Shown here: one piece after another, positions 24,529 through 42,888 of the stretch | Layout of the letters: each line of letters opens with the position of its first letter | How positions within the stretch are numbered: position 1 is the stretch's first letter | NCBI GenBank assembly: GCA_025093555.1 | Contig: JAIWNF010000037.1 | Span: 124,001 to 188,000 of the forward strand | Source of the DNA: Circinella umbellata | Lineage: Eukaryota; Mucoromycota; Mucoromycetes; Mucorales; Lichtheimiaceae | DNA length: 64,000 nt | Direction: 5' to 3' | Made by a program: the position numbers and the translations under genes | The notes under the pieces: generated by a model | Seen by the model: the letters and a program-made list of their open reading frames with translations, nothing else | The model's database searches: none | What the model was told of the DNA's origin: nothing

Positions 24529-26812
24529 GGTTTTATTTTCTGTCCGTTGTATTTTAATGATTCTTCGTGAGGTTTAGCTTTTTTTTTTTTTTTGTACGTT
24601 GTACGATTTAAAAAGAGAGAAGAAAGCGGGAACAAAAAAATTTTAGGGGTGTTCATGCTAAATTATAACAATAAGAAAGATAACACGAAAAACTGCGCTG
24701 GCGCTGTTTTTTCTTTCTATACGAATTTCCCATTCAATTAAACTTCTTATTGAAACTTTTTTATTCAAAACATACATAATTTATAAAAAAAAAAGCCTAT
24801 CATTAGTATTTTCCCATAAGAAACCTCTATTTTCGTCATGTTTTATTATTCTGGTACGTAAAGAATGACTGTATACAAACACGTATACGTGAATATATGA
24901 AAATGAAAAAGGGGGGGTTAAAGAAAAGAAAAGAAAAGGAATAACACGTAATCATCTAAAAGCTATTTTTTATTAGACTTCGATATATTTAATATAGTAT
25001 TGTTATACAGTCTATTTGTTGAATAGAAGACTCGTACTAACCTAAGGGCTCCTCCGAGGTACACTTAAATAGAAATAGGTATAATTGAAGCTCTTGACAG
25101 ACAGAATCCAAGCGATTAAAAGAAAACAAGGTTCAAATGGTTCTATGGATAAATAGTAGAAAGACTTTTAATATTTCACATCAAATTCCGACCTTTCATG
25201 CACCTTATACTCAAATATATATATATATATATATTGCTAATTACAATCTATATGGTATAGAAAACTTCATACACATCTGAAAAAAAAGACATTTTTCTTA
25301 TATAATAGAGTAAACTTTGGTTGCTGTTTCCTTTGTACAGGTGGATAAGAAGTATTACAACATTATAAGATAAAATTTAGAGGGATATTTGAAGCTTTTG
25401 TAAATGTATTAATATTACAAGAAAAAGGATGTAGACTGTTTTTTTTTGATAGTAAGAGAATGTCTTCATTAATTTCAAATGTTTGTTCTTCCAGTATACG
25501 ATATTATCGAAAGAAAGTAATCGGTCCTTTTGTTACAGAGCACAAACCCGTTGCCTTGTAAGTGATTTTCTTCTTTTTTGATGACAGGGTAGCTTATTAT
25601 ATCTCGTCTAATAAATGGGTACTCCAACAAGTAGCACATACAATATTGGCAAGAATTTCTAGGGGGTATATTATCTGACTGTATTGTGATATATTTACAA
25701 TAAGGTACACTCACATCTCTATGCTATTATGAATTTTGATCGCGCTAGTACTTGGTTTCGTGATATGTTTCTCACTACTATACTGCATTATTCTAGTGCT
25801 GAATCTACTATAAATCCGTTGTTTCTCCTCTCTGTTATTACTCTCATTGAGTGTTATAAAAAAAAGCAGATTATAGACCACTAGCCATCACTTTGTATTG
25901 TCTTGTATTTAAATCGATCAACTGGAACGAAAATAACCAATTTTCACCGACAAGTAGGGGAATACTATCAGCGTACGATACGTATAAATATATAGTACTA
26001 ATAACTTTAACATATAGTCTAATGTTAAGAACAAATATTATATGATAGTCCTTCATTCCAGAATCGAAAAGATCATGATTGCTCACCCTTACACTGGCAC
26101 GGATTGTTGAGTATGGATGAATCAAGCGTGATAAATAGCTGTTTATTTTGTTATGAGAATTATTTGAAAAAAAAATTACAAAAGCTGCTTATTAATAACG
26201 TGTAAAAGTACTTTGTCGTAAATATATATACTAGAGTCTTCAAATGTACACCACTATATTTAAAAACTATTTATGAGTGCTACGTAAACAGATTGTCATG
26301 TCAACAATCCTGGAAATTTACACCATGGATTTACTCATTGTTAATTTAAGAACTACTACAAAATATTTTACGTAATTTCTACGCACAAACACGCCATAAC
26401 ACATCATCATCTGGTTATAATAAAAGCCAGTGTCACACAAGAAGAAGCAACAATTGTAAGTCACTTTGTGATATTATCTAACTAGCATGACTAGATTATG
26501 TGTACACAATGAAGATGATGGAAATTGTTTTGTTTTATTTAGCATCTCTGTTGAACACAGGGTAAGGTCTTACATATTTGTTCAAGACAGATTACGAAAA
26601 ATCATATAGAATGAAAAAAAAAACCCATTTTTTATCGTCGATCACAGGGTATAAATTAGAAGAAAAAGGGAATGGTACAAAAAGAAAAGAGTCATATGTA
26701 GTCGAATACGATGCTTAAGGTAATGCTATTGAAGAGGAAGAGGTTGGTGGAGTTGATGGTTTTTTTTTTGTAAAGTTATACCTCTGCTCTCTATAGTGCT
26801 AGTGTGACGTAC

Positions 26813-26988
26813 CTTGTCTGGTTCAGGAGAAGGAAGTCCAATCCATTTTAATTTAGCTTTACCAGATCCTGGATCCTGGGTGTCGATGGTAAGCTAGTTC
26901 TGCTGAAATGGCATACTTTTGGCCATTTATTTTGAAGCTGTCGAATTTTAATAACTGATTTTGGTTGAACTTAGTAAGTTGTTGAAAA
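26813..26988 (-). pseudogene. Frame-broken coding remnant, function unknown
   Basis: Read on the minus strand from about 26988, an ordinary-looking protein frame (FDSFKINGQKYAISAEL) is followed after a frame shift by DPGSGKAKLKWIGLPSPEPD. It ends at a good splice donor (gacaag/gtacgt, 26813). The two halves are contiguous in DNA but not in frame, so this is a damaged exon. I do not recognise the family. Confidence 0.35.
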
Positions 26989-29751
26989 AGTATGAGATTG
27001 GGTCTTTGGTTTTATGTCGTGGAACTAACAGCTGTTGGAGTGTGTGTAAATGTTTTACTTCCGGGTAACCAGCCCATAAGAGTATTATCTATTTATACTA
27101 TTACTACTTTAGTGACGTTTGAATTGTAAAAAGTATTAGCTATCTGTAAGTTGAGCTGCAGCATGATAGTGGGTTTTATAATATTATTGTGTAATTCAAG
27201 GTTACTTTTTATAATCCAATAAAACAAACCCACAAGATATCCAAGAACCTTAAGAAATTGCTATGATTATAATTATCTGCGTATTCTTCCATACGTATCA
27301 ATCGTCAAAACTTTGTGGTTGGACAAAGAACAAAAACAGTTGCTTTTTCTTTTATGTGATTGACAGAATAAATACCTAGTTTTGACATGAATTACTTTTT
27401 AAAGTACTATAAGTAGGTATCATCATAAAATAAGTTACAAAGTTGTTTGCGAATCATATAAAGACCTTTGAACAAAAACCAAATTGTCTTGCTAAACTAA
27501 CAGAAAAAAAAGTAAAGAATATCAAAGCAGTCAAGCCAGCTTTTTTTAAAAAAATAAAATGGTTCATTCATCACCATTGGGAAAATAATATTTTCTTTTC
27601 TTCATTTGCCGTTCACTTTTTTTTGTTCTGAGACATTCGCAGGTTCAAAAGAAAAAAAAAAGTAAAAGTTTGTGTGGGACAATTGTTCAAATGTCAACTG
27701 TTTAAACTAGAATTGTAATTAAGGTGGAAAAAAAAATAGTGCTCTTTACAGAATCCCATTATGTGAATTCGCGTTGATTACATTAAAAAAGAAAATGAAG
27801 GAACATTTAAACTGCGAATAAAAGTAAAACTTGTGGGTTTGTAAACGGCGCGTCTTAGTCTAAAACGCGTCAGTGTAGCAAAAATAAAATTAAAAAAATT
27901 TAACCAATAAGATTAATTTATTAATTATCATTTTCTTATTTAAATAATTATTGTTGGGGGGGGAAACCATGGTGGGTCTCATAGGCTGTGCGAGAGAGGT
28001 TGGTGGACTTTTAAAATTAGGGGAGAGGGGAGTAGTTGTTTTTTTTATCATTTCCTTATTGTTTGCCACCGGTTACCCGTTGACAGACCTAAGGCGATGG
28101 AGTGTGTTACTCAAAACATCTACCACCATGATTGAAGAGAAAAAAAAAAGAGAAAAAAAAAAGACGTGGGAAAAATTGTACCTTTTTTATACCTTTTTTT
28201 GGCGTGACGGCTTTAAATTTTTTACTTTTCGAGCTTCTGATTGGATGAGCTGATTTAAAGCACAGTGCAGAGTGATAGTATTACTAAGTAAGGTATTGAT
28301 AAAAATGGAAGGGAATGGTGTAAAAGAGTAAAGGAATACGATTGCCATGGCAATGGAAGTAGTAACAAGTTTCCCTTTCTTTTTTTTTTGCATATGAGCA
28401 TTAAACTTGTTTCATGCTGAACTCCGAATAAAAAAAAGCACAGACCCCCCTCCATCCTATTTTTTTTTGGTACAACAATAAATACTTTTGCCAAAAGCAC
28501 CGAAAAACAAGGTTGTTAGGAGTTTATATAATTCAGTTAAAGATTAACGTTTTATTTCGTTTCAAGATCTTCCAATTCATTATTTTCTTGTTTGACATTG
28601 GCAATGTTGCGATCAAGAAAAAAAGCAATTGTCAGTCGCATATATTTAAGGGAAAAGAAATAAACTTTTTCTTTCTATATTTTAAAACAATTTCTGTGAT
28701 TATAATCAACCGTGATCTGTCGGTCTTTAACCTTGATGATTCCATTATAAGGTATACAATTTTCTCTTGTTTTAAAAGTTGCTTAGAACATACTTTTTTA
28801 CAAGGCTTCAAAATAAGAGAAAGTAAAAGGGTTGCACAAGTGTTTCTGTATTTTATTATTGACACAAAATAATCAATCCTACCTACGATCGATGTAGATA
28901 AATATGATAACTTGATTTAAAGTTTATCTATCATTTAGCTATAACTATAACTTATAGTAGACGGATTCCCCGAAATTGGCAAGCTGCTAAGAATATTCAC
29001 TATAAATTAATGCTGACTGGCTAAACTTTTCAAACTCTTTCTTATTGTTTCTCTTTCTTGCTACTATCGTTTGACCAGCCCTCAGCCATATTCTTTCTTT
29101 TTTTTTTTCCAAAGAAAGAAGCAGATATTTCTACTACGTATTATTCCTTTTATTGATGAAAAGCTATATATTTGATGTTTTTTTAATTCAATAGTAAACT
29201 ACGTACAGTATTTTGTAAGATACCATTGGGTATATTAAATAATTGTCTTTATGCTACGTATACGTAGAATAGATAATAAATATCAAAAATGGTATCAAGA
29301 AATAATAATTCTTCTATAATATATTTTAGATTAAATGTTTTTTGTTGCCCTTCATTGAGCAGTGGTCACTGGATAGAAGGAAGAAAGTCCGGGTACATAA
29401 TTGTCATAGGTCGAATAAATTATAAGATACACTATAGTAATAATAATAAAAAAAGGTACTTTTTTTTTTCTTTGCGCAGTTTTCTCTATTAAATATGTCT
29501 TGTCTTATTATTTCTGACCGAATTTCAACTACATTTTTATCATATATAAATATTGCTAGTGTTCTACGTATAAGAAGAAAACCCTGAGTTTTTTTGCCAA
29601 ATGCCAAAAAGTATCTACATAGATATCGTTTACAAAGTCATCCAAAATGGTAAAGGACAAGTTAGACTTATAGAGCCGACGAAAAAAGTCCGACTACATA
29701 TAAATTATAGAATGTACATGTACGTATAAAAATAGAAAATAAGAATGTAAG

Positions 29752-30137
29752 GGTTCCAGCGCTTCCCATACTGACGAAACATATGATGGTCTTGCGTTGG
29801 TTCACATCTGATATTTTCTGTTAATATATAATTTGTTGTTGTTGCTTTTTGTAATTCCACTGGCAATCCGCGGATTGACCAACCAAAGAATGGCTGACGT
29901 GCAGGATCATCGACGCCCTAAAAAAAAGAAATCCGCTGGCCACTAAGAATTCAAGATGATTTATTGGAATAGCGCACGATCAATTATTGTATACTCACAG
30001 TTGAGTTCTTTCCGTTAGTTTACGGGGAAGCGTAATTAACATAAAGGTGGTAGAACAAGAAGTGGGATTCGAGAACATATAAACATAAGCGCGATTATCG
30101 TTTTCTGGATGACAGGAAACTTCTGTATTTCTGTACG
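29752..30137 (-). pseudogene. Two-exon remnant, function unknown
   Basis: On the minus strand, 30137-29999 gives a protein-like exon (SCHPENDNRAYVYMFSNPTS, then LITLPRKLTERTQ) ending at a GTGAGT donor. A second exon from about 29919 gives RQPFFGWSIRGLPVELQ and runs to about 29750. The frames of the two halves do not meet at the obvious splice sites. A possible earlier exon (LLIEVVDRHAYP) lies near 30290. Probably a decayed gene of unrecognised family. Confidence 0.3.
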
Positions 30138-31798
30138 TCAGAATATCAAGGGTTAATCAACGTCTAACTGATACATATATACGTATACGTATATATATCA
30201 TGATTAACATTTCTACATAGAGTATCTATCCGAATGTTTTTATACCCCCACCATGTGCAAAACTATGCTATCTTAGTATTACCCGGATAAGCATGTCGAT
30301 CAACAACCTCAATCAAGAGTGGAAAAAAAAAACTATGCAAGATGGGGATGGTATTAATGTATATACGTTCGAACCTGGAGTGAATACGTAGAAACATTTC
30401 GCCGTTATACTATGTTCAGCAGCTCTATAGTGGGATTTAAAAACTTTTATATGACATTTATTCCTCAAAAATATGGTTTTAATTTTTTTTATACTACTAG
30501 CAGCATTCAAAAACTTATGAATGATTTCTTGTAAAGAATGTGCTTAAATAATCACATTTGAGTGAGGTTTCGTTCTTATACTGATTGTACTCCTTTTCTT
30601 CAACATTTCAACTTTTAGAAACAAATTTACCTGACATATCTTTTTTTTTTCGCTTTGTACTGCATATCCTTTTTATTTACTCTTCGCATTTTATGACAAA
30701 CATAGAATATACACAAAGTAAAAAATGCCATTTTTTTATATTGAATAATAATACACACCTATCTATATACGGTACAATATTTAACCGCTAGTTTATCTAG
30801 ATTTGTGAGTGTTTCGATCATAAGATAGCCCCAGCCAAACTTGAAGATCACCCACCAACTTTGAGCCTCAAAAAAAAAATTTGTGAAGCCTAAACAAACT
30901 GATCGACAATAGTCCATTGATTCTAAAGTGTATGCACCATACAATGAAAAGGGCTAGATGAATAAAACATCACTACTTTTATCAACTGGCTAGTTCCCAT
31001 AGAAAAAAAAACTTCTTTCTCAAAGACTGGATAACTGGTTACCTATACTTCTTGTACTTTATGGATTGTGTAGACTTTGGTAACTAATTTTTTTTGTGCA
31101 TGACGACAACAGAGCGTACATTACGAATTAGTCATTCTTATTAAGATGATAATTACTATGTACTACTGTGCTGGGCTGAGGCAGTTACTTATCTATTTTT
31201 AGTATAAAATATACAAATTGTCGTTTTTTTTTAAAAAAAAGAAAATATGATTTCGTCCTGTAACAATCAAATCACGGATGCTTATTACTGTAAAAGAAGG
31301 TAAGCAAAAAGAAAAAGTCTAAACAGTTTAAATCTTCGAGTAAATAAAGTATTAAGAAGAACGAAAGAGAAAAGGTTAGTTCTATTTCTGTTTTTTTTTC
31401 ATCCTTTTATATGTTGATCAGGGGGGAAAAGGTATGGTTACCTCGAATTATTTCGCAGAATAAAATGCACTTCTTTAAAATAAAGGCATGTCGAATAAAA
31501 GTTAAAGTTTTTTAGACAGTGTAACACTTTATGTCATTTTAAGTTACGTGCTGCAACCGACATCTTGTTTCGTAACACCAAATCGAGTGATTTCTACCAT
31601 ATCCAGATTTCCGGTACCTCGGTGTGATCAACGATACGTAGAGAGCAAAAAAAAAAAAAAACGATGAACACGTACACGGCAAGTAAGTGTTTAAAACCCC
31701 ATTACACGCATTCACACATCTTTTTTTTTTTTTTTTTTTTTTTTTGCTATTGTGCTTCTCTAACCATTTTAGCTCATTACTTTCTATTAACAATAATA

Positions 31799-34700
31799 AT
31801 GGAAAGAAAAAGCACAACCAATCGTTATTATGGCATTAGTGCCGTGTTGCTAATTGTGGTGGGCATCATAAGTATTTATTTAGGGTCTCAAGTACCTAAC
31901 CATAGCGAATCCAGTACTTTGAAAATTAATCCGTTTGATAAAAGAGAACTTTTGAGCCGTGATAGTGGGTCTGTTACAAGCGCAGGAATTTCTTACGCGT
32001 CATTTAAATACGGCTTATCTCAATGTCAGCAAATCACTAAGCAACAACGAGAAAAACAAAATACAAACAAGGAGTTGCCGAGGCGACAAAGAAATCCACG
32101 CGGTCCTACCAACACTACTTTATTGATTAAGAACGGATATATCTGGTTGGGTGATCGCTATCTTGACGGTGGTGATATTTTAATTAAAGATGGATTGATT
32201 ATTGACGTGGGACATGGACTTTCCACAGATGAAAGGAATGTAAGAGAAATCGACGCAAAAGGTCGCGTTGTCAGTCCTGGTATTGTTGATATGCATACGC
32301 ACGCAACGGTATACAGTTTACCTGGTTTACAAGCTACAGCCGATGTAGATGAATTGTCAGATTCAGCAACTCCTTATGTAAGAAAAAAAGACCAAAGATG
32401 AGAACTATATATCTCTGAAAACGAATCTTGAAATTATAAACTTATATGAATAAAATAAAAATTTACGTGCATACACTATTTATTTAATTAGGTTCGTGTC
32501 ATTGATGCAATTAATCCGATTGATCCAGGAATTAAACTTGTATCGAGTGGTGGTGTCACAACTACATTGGTCTTACCTGGGTCCGACAATTTAATGGGCG
32601 GTGAAGCTGCTGTTATCAAACTACGTCCAGTACAGACATTATCTAATCAAGACATGCTGATTACTGCTGGTGTTGACAAAGAACAAGACCATGAAAAAAT
32701 TTGGAGATATATGAAAATGTCTTGTGGTGAAAACGCTAAAGCTCATTTTGGACCATTAAATCAAATGCCTATAACACGTAAATAATTACCATCTTTTTTT
32801 TTTGTTTAGTCCAATTTTCAATATGTATACGCTGCTGTATAAAATTCCTCAAACATATTGAATCTAATCACTATCGTTCCTTGATAGGCATGGGTGAAGC
32901 TTACATATTGCGACAGCGTTTTGAAGAAGCTCGATCCTTAAAACGACAACAAGATGACTGGTGTGATTCTGCTCATCGTATCAGCGAGTCTTTAGGCGAC
33001 GATAACGTAGATGAAGATAACATGACCCGTCTTTCAGAACCCTTCCCAGAATCACTGAAATTGGAAAGTCTGGTTGCATTATTGAGACATCAAATTAACT
33101 TAAATATTCATTGTTATCTTCCCCATGATATAGAATCTTTCGTTCAGCACTCCCTTGAATTTGATTTTGAAATTGCTGCTTTTCATCATGCATTGAGTGC
33201 TTGGCAAGTTCCTGAGATTTTAAAACGTGCGAAAACGAATATTACAATAGCCACATTTGCTGGTAAGTCAGTAACCAATTTTTAGTAATTTGTTTTCGGC
33301 TTTTTTTTGGCTATTTGGAATACGTATGAGTACGTACAGTGCCTTAATTATTTTGTTTTCATAATAGACACATGGGGATATAAACATGAAACCATGGATC
33401 AAAATGTCAATGCACCCACCATTTTATCAGAAGCTGGTATACCTGTAGCATTCAAAAGTGATCATCCTCTTTTAAATGCGGTTAGTATATCTATTTATTT
33501 ATTTCTTTTAAAAAAAGAGAGTCCAAATTTCTTATTCAAAATTTCATTGTTTATCTATGTATCAGAGAGACTTATTATATGAGTCACAAAAAGCATATCA
33601 TTATGGATTTGATGAACATAAAGCATTGGCTGCATTAACCACTGTACCAGCTAACGCATTGGGCCTTGGTCATCGCGTTGGAAGGTACATTGAAAAAAAT
33701 GAAAAAGATTTTTCATTTTTTTTTCCTTGCTACAAACATGTATTCGTGTAAACTTGATGACCTCACACATGCAACTATTTTTATATTTTTATATGCACGT
33801 AGTATTGAACCTGGTAAAGATGCTGACATTGTCATTTGGGAAAGACATCCGCTCCGACTTGGTGCTCGACCTAAAACAGTAATTGTGGATGGAATTGAAT
33901 TGGATTATCAAGTTTCTTGGACAAAACAAGTAAGCGAACTTGTAGAAGAAGATAATCAGAAGTTTACTTCAAGTGTTACCGAACAAGAAAAAGTTGAAGA
34001 AGCGGATATATCGGAAGAAATGCATCATTGGCTACCTTCACCATCGCATCAAACAATGAAACTTGAAGATGATGGTTTATATAAGCCCATTTCATTAAAT
34101 GAAGCTTGTTCACCCAATACAGATTCATTTGTATTGCGTAATATTAGCTCATTATATATGGGTCCCAGCCAAACATATACTGGATCAGTCTATCTTGTTG
34201 TCAAGAATGGACAAGTAGCATGTGCTGGTACAGAATGTGGCCGTGAGCATATAGAATGGCCATCATCAAGTTCAGTATTTGAAATGGGTGGTGCCGTTGT
34301 AATTCCAGTTAAGTAACGAAACTTTTATTTCACAGAAAAATTTGAAGTAATGAATTTTCGATGGATTACAAAAATATATATAAAATAAAAAATTAACATA
34401 GAATAAATTATACTATTTAGGGTCTCGTGTCTACAGGTGTTTCATTAGGACTAGTTGAAATGTCATTTGAAATAACCACAATGGATGGTAAAGCAGAAAA
34501 CGATGTTACCAGTTCAGGTCTTGCTGAAAATATTATCCGTGCTGTAGATGGTATTAAATTGAATAGTTTGCACCTTCAAAAAGCATTCAAGGCAGGCGTG
34601 ACCAGCTCTGTTTCGCAACCCTTTACAAATTCTGAATTATTAGCTGGTGTATCTGTTGCTTTCAGAACCGGTGTTAAGAATACCTGTAAGCCGATAATCC

Positions 34701-35623
34701 TGCTTGTTTTTCTTTTACTAGATATCGATTTTTTATAGTACGTGTATTGATTTTTTTCTTTTTCTTTCCTTTTCTTTTAACAAGTTCTTGATTCAGATGA
34801 TACATTTATAAATGAAGAAGCAGCGTTGCATTTCGCAATTACCCATTCAGGTAGATTATTTCTTACATAAAAAGCATAAAATCATCGCCATACATACATA
34901 TAACTCATTCACTTATTTCTGAAAAAAAAATCATTAGGAAAACTCACGGTATCTCAACAAATTGCCATCATTCGGCGACTTCTAAGCGTTCCAGCAAACG
35001 GGAACAATAATAATATTTTCTATCGTGCAGCACAAGGTCAAATCCCTGTTGTTGTTGAAGCTGATAACAAGGATGAAATTGCCTCCATCATTCAAATGAA
35101 ACGTCAACTTCTTACTCAAGGCCACAAAGTTCAATTCATTATTTTAGGTGGCGCTGAATCCTATCTTGTTGTGGATCATTTAGCTGCTATGGATATTGCA
35201 GTCATATTCAAACCTGCACGGTCCTATCCACTTACATGGCAACAACGTCTTTCTTTAGTTGGCCCTCCTATGACTTCAGAAACTGGTTTAGATATTTTGG
35301 TTCGTGGTGGTATACGAGTTGGCATAGCAAGTACAGATACAAGCTCTGGCGATTTACGTAATTTAATTTGGGAGGCTGGGTGGAATTTAGCCCATAATAA
35401 TCAATTATCTAAAGAACAGGCTATTGGAATGGTAACTTGGAACTTGGCCGATATGTTTAATTTGAATCATGCCGAGAATGTAAATCCTGTGGGGGTATTG
35501 AGACAAGGCCGTAAAGCAGATTTTGTTGCTTATAATGGTGATCCGTTTGTTTTTAGAACTAAAGTGCTCATGGTTTATGGTGGAGGTCATTCGGGTCCAC
35601 TTTGTTTTCCCAAACAGTTTTAA
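31799..35623 (+). CDS. Membrane-anchored amidohydrolase (CE9-like in fungal annotation)
   Basis: A metal-dependent amidohydrolase-superfamily protein; the substrate is unknown. Nine exons join in frame: 31799-32377, 32492-32777, 32888-33262, 33368-33480, 33566-33684, 33803-34307, 34421-34685, 34785-34850 and 34938-35623, giving 997 residues. A single membrane anchor at residues 12-28 (ISAVLLIVVGIISIYLG) suggests a type II protein with an extracytoplasmic catalytic part. The composite beta domain begins near residue 105 (LLIKNGYIWLG). The metal motif DMHTH is at 165-169, with later candidate ligand segments FKSDHPLL, SIEPGKDADIVIW and IASTDTSSG. It is much longer than bacterial amidohydrolases because of a long internal stretch and a second lobe. 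Similar fungal proteins are commonly labelled carbohydrate esterase 9; that activity is not shown by the sequence. An upstream in-frame ATG (31664) would put a poly-Phe run before the anchor and is unlikely. Confidence 0.85.
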
Positions 35624-35971
35624 TTTTTTTCTGACTTTCAGATGTAATGAAAAGTATACTATTGTTACTATCAATGTCGATCTATTATACATACAAACTA
35701 GACTATAATGTCAATGACAATAATAATAGTAAAGAAGACTGAGTAAATTAAGTTGAATAAATATCTGTATCAAACAGATTATAGAGTAGTAGTTTATTGA
35801 TATAAAATATTAATTAAATTGGAAAAATGGAAAGAACAGGATGGGAATAGACAAAATATCGAAGAACAGGAGCTAATTTTTTTTTCTGTCTCGCATGTGT
35901 GTTGCGTGTATGTTGCGTATATGTAATTTTACAATTCTATTTACATCTTAAGTAATCGTTTTATCTTTACT
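35624..35971. other. Convergent 3' region, amidohydrolase / PEX6
   Basis: A 348 bp AT-rich interval between two convergent stop codons. It must hold both polyadenylation zones; aataaa-like sequences occur (for example near 35755), but no other feature was seen. Confidence 0.5.
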
Positions 35972-40432
<4,461 letters not shown>

Positions 40433-40753
40433 GAGGATCGCTATTATATGTGTATGTGTGTGTAAAAAAACAAACTAAGAAAGGAACGAAAGTGCTGACA
40501 AAAAAAAAAGGAAACTATAAATTCAAGCGTACATATTATATTCATATGTTATATATATTTCTAACCCCACATTTCGAAACAAGGTGACAACTCCGAAGTT
40601 TTATATTTCTGCTGACAAAACAGCTCGGATTAAAGGGATTAAAAAAAAATATCTGTATTATATGTTCACACATCATCCACTATCATTTCGTTTTATTATT
40701 ATATTATGTTTATTATTAATATTATAATGAATTATTCTTTCTATTTCTTTATA
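40433..40753. promoter_or_regulatory. ARP10 3' / PEX6 5' intergenic region
   Basis: The 321 bp between two minus-strand genes must contain the ARP10 terminator and the PEX6 promoter. It has a TG/CA run at about 40447-40462, an A-run at about 40501-40510 and TA-rich sequence. No specific motif can be assigned. Confidence 0.4.
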
Positions 40754-42888
40754 TTAATTAGATGATGAAGAAGAAGTTAATTCTGTACTATTATTATTAC
40801 TATTATTATTGGAAGTGGTAGTAGGATTATTTCCCGGAGGAATGGCAGCCCAATGATTAATAGACCAATCTGTCACAATGCCTTTATATTTTTCTCGGGC
40901 TAATTCTTCACCTGATAGTTTTAAGGACCCCATCAGTGACCCTAATTTTTTTTTTTACCAGCGGAAGTTTTTTTGACAGGATCATATTAGCAAAAATTAA
41001 TAATCATATACTTTGTATACACCCTCCCTTCCCAAACATATACTCTCTCTTTCTCTTTTCTCCAAACTATTTTCTTTTTTTTACCTCCAATCCATCCTCG
41101 AACATTATTCATAAAAATACGACCAGCGCCCTTGTTATCTTCTGGACTATCAATAAATCGTACTGAGTTTTGTAATCGAAGCAAACTACTATATCTCTTT
41201 TTTTCAAAAGTTGTTGGATCTCGCATCAATCGAAGTAATTCTTGTTTAAGTCTAGATTGAAATCCAGGAATCAATGAAGTACCACCGTTAAGTAATAGTG
41301 AAGAAATGAGTGGTCTACGTAAATCAGATTGAACCTATCGAAGAAAGAGAATAAGAGAAAAAAAAAACATTAATCCCTTTATTATTGTGGGGTTGTATAT
41401 GTGTGCTATTTTCTGGACAAAATAAAATTATTTAATTATTTGATTTTTTTACCTTGAGAATGGCATTCAAAATACAATGAACTAGACTAGGTTCATCTTC
41501 TTCATCTCCTTCAAATAATACTTCTGCAGCTCTTTCACGGATCCAGCCGGGTATCAATAATGTTGCTTTGGTACCATCTTTCAAAACAATAGGGTAATAA
41601 AGATCCGTTGCACTACTAAAATTCTTATATCCTGCGATTGGATCCGATTGTACTTCATGTCGATCCATCATGAGTGGTGAACAAAACAAAACAGTAGCTT
41701 TCAAATTTTCGAGTACACTAGGTGTTAAGACAGATTGTGGCACTGGGTTTTGCGGAGCAAGTGATAATTGTAAATGAGATGGGGGTATAAAACGACCATG
41801 ATCCAAAAGTAAAGATTCAAGTCGTTGAGTAAGTGCTCGACCTGCGAGTGGAGTGGTGGCAATATACGGTACAAGAGGTCGAGCTGAATAGACCTATATA
41901 TTCTTTCATGTCAATATCTTTATTTCTCTCAAGCAACCAAATGACTTCAATTCTATCACTTACAGGAAGTACAGATGTTTCTAGATTACCACAATCAATT
42001 ACTAAACCAGTTGTTGTACCAGTTGTTAATAAAGCCATTAAATGGGCTGGTACAAAGGAAATGGATGGTACCTAAATTATATAACAAAAAAAAATCAGAA
42101 AAAGGGAGAGGATGATTAGATAAAATTACTTTAAATTAATTGAATAGAGAGCCACAAGAAAAACACATACTTGAAAATATTGAAATAATAAATCTGCTAT
42201 TATTCGTTTCAATACAACAGGAGCAAGCGGTGATTCACATATTATTACTTTACGTGATTTTGGATCTGTCAATAACAATCTATACATAAAAAAAGAGGGG
42301 AAGAAATTTATTATCTACATGCATATTTTACATTATCTCTCCCTTTTTTGTAAATCCTTTTCACTCACTCTCTTTTACCATCGACCCGATAAAGAAACAG
42401 AAACGTTTATTTACCGAAAGTATATATCATGTAATAACTTTTTTAATTTTTCTTCTAATGGTTTTAAATCACCCGTTGTCATAAGGTTTAACTCATATAA
42501 AGATACTGGCTATATTTTTGAGTTTTTGTTTTGTTTGTTATTTTCATTATCAGTCAATAATATATATGTATATTATATTCAAGCCAGCATAAAAGAAAAA
42601 AGGAGAGTAAGAAATGAAACCAAAATCTTTTACCTCAGTATCTATACTATATGCTTCACCATCAGGACCTGATGATCGTTCAAGTCTTGAACAAGTAGGT
42701 ACAATGTGTCGAGGGTGAGATTCACCAGAAAACCCACATTTAATATACAAAGAACCAATATCTAAAACGACGCGATCTTCTGTACCATAAATGGAATGTC
42801 TTCGAGCAAATGTATGAAGTGAAGATGAAGAATTATAATGAGAAAGATAATTTGAAGGAATATCTGATGATACAGATGTTGTTGTCAT
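40754..42888 (-). CDS. ARP10: Actin-related protein 10 (dynactin pointed-end subunit)
   Basis: Arp10/Arp11 caps the pointed end of the Arp1 filament in dynactin, which supports dynein-driven transport of nuclei and organelles. Seven exons join in frame: 42634-42888, 42415-42509, 42171-42279, 41964-42071, 41453-41893, 41085-41334 and 40754-40941, giving 481 residues. Actin-fold signatures include the first phosphate loop (VVLDIGSLYIKCGFSGES, about residues 40-57), the second (GLVIDCGNLETSVLPV) and the adenosine region (SSLLLNGGTSLIPGF). The divergence from actin and the length with a Ser/Asn-rich C-terminal tail favour ARP10 over ARP1, ARP2 or ARP3. The start is ATG 42888; an in-frame GTG lies upstream. 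A short Ser-rich N-terminal extension precedes the actin fold. Confidence 0.88.

Larger units (their letters stand above)
24529..31798. other. 7.3 kb gene-poor region with decayed fragments
   Basis: Between the divergent HAUS6-like and amidohydrolase genes I find no intact gene. Two minus-strand coding remnants (26813-26988 and 29752-30137) are listed separately. A possible signal-peptide exon (ATG 26509, MKMMEIVLFYLASLLN, donor after 26561) has no partner exon. The open frames at 27951-28253 and 28513-28872 are low in complexity. Both ends must contain promoters, but no specific site can be named. Confidence 0.45.

Noticed and set aside
31664..31798. Upstream in-frame ATG for the amidohydrolase
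   Set aside because: It would add a poly-Phe run from a poly-T tract before the membrane anchor; ATG 31799 gives a normal type II anchor.
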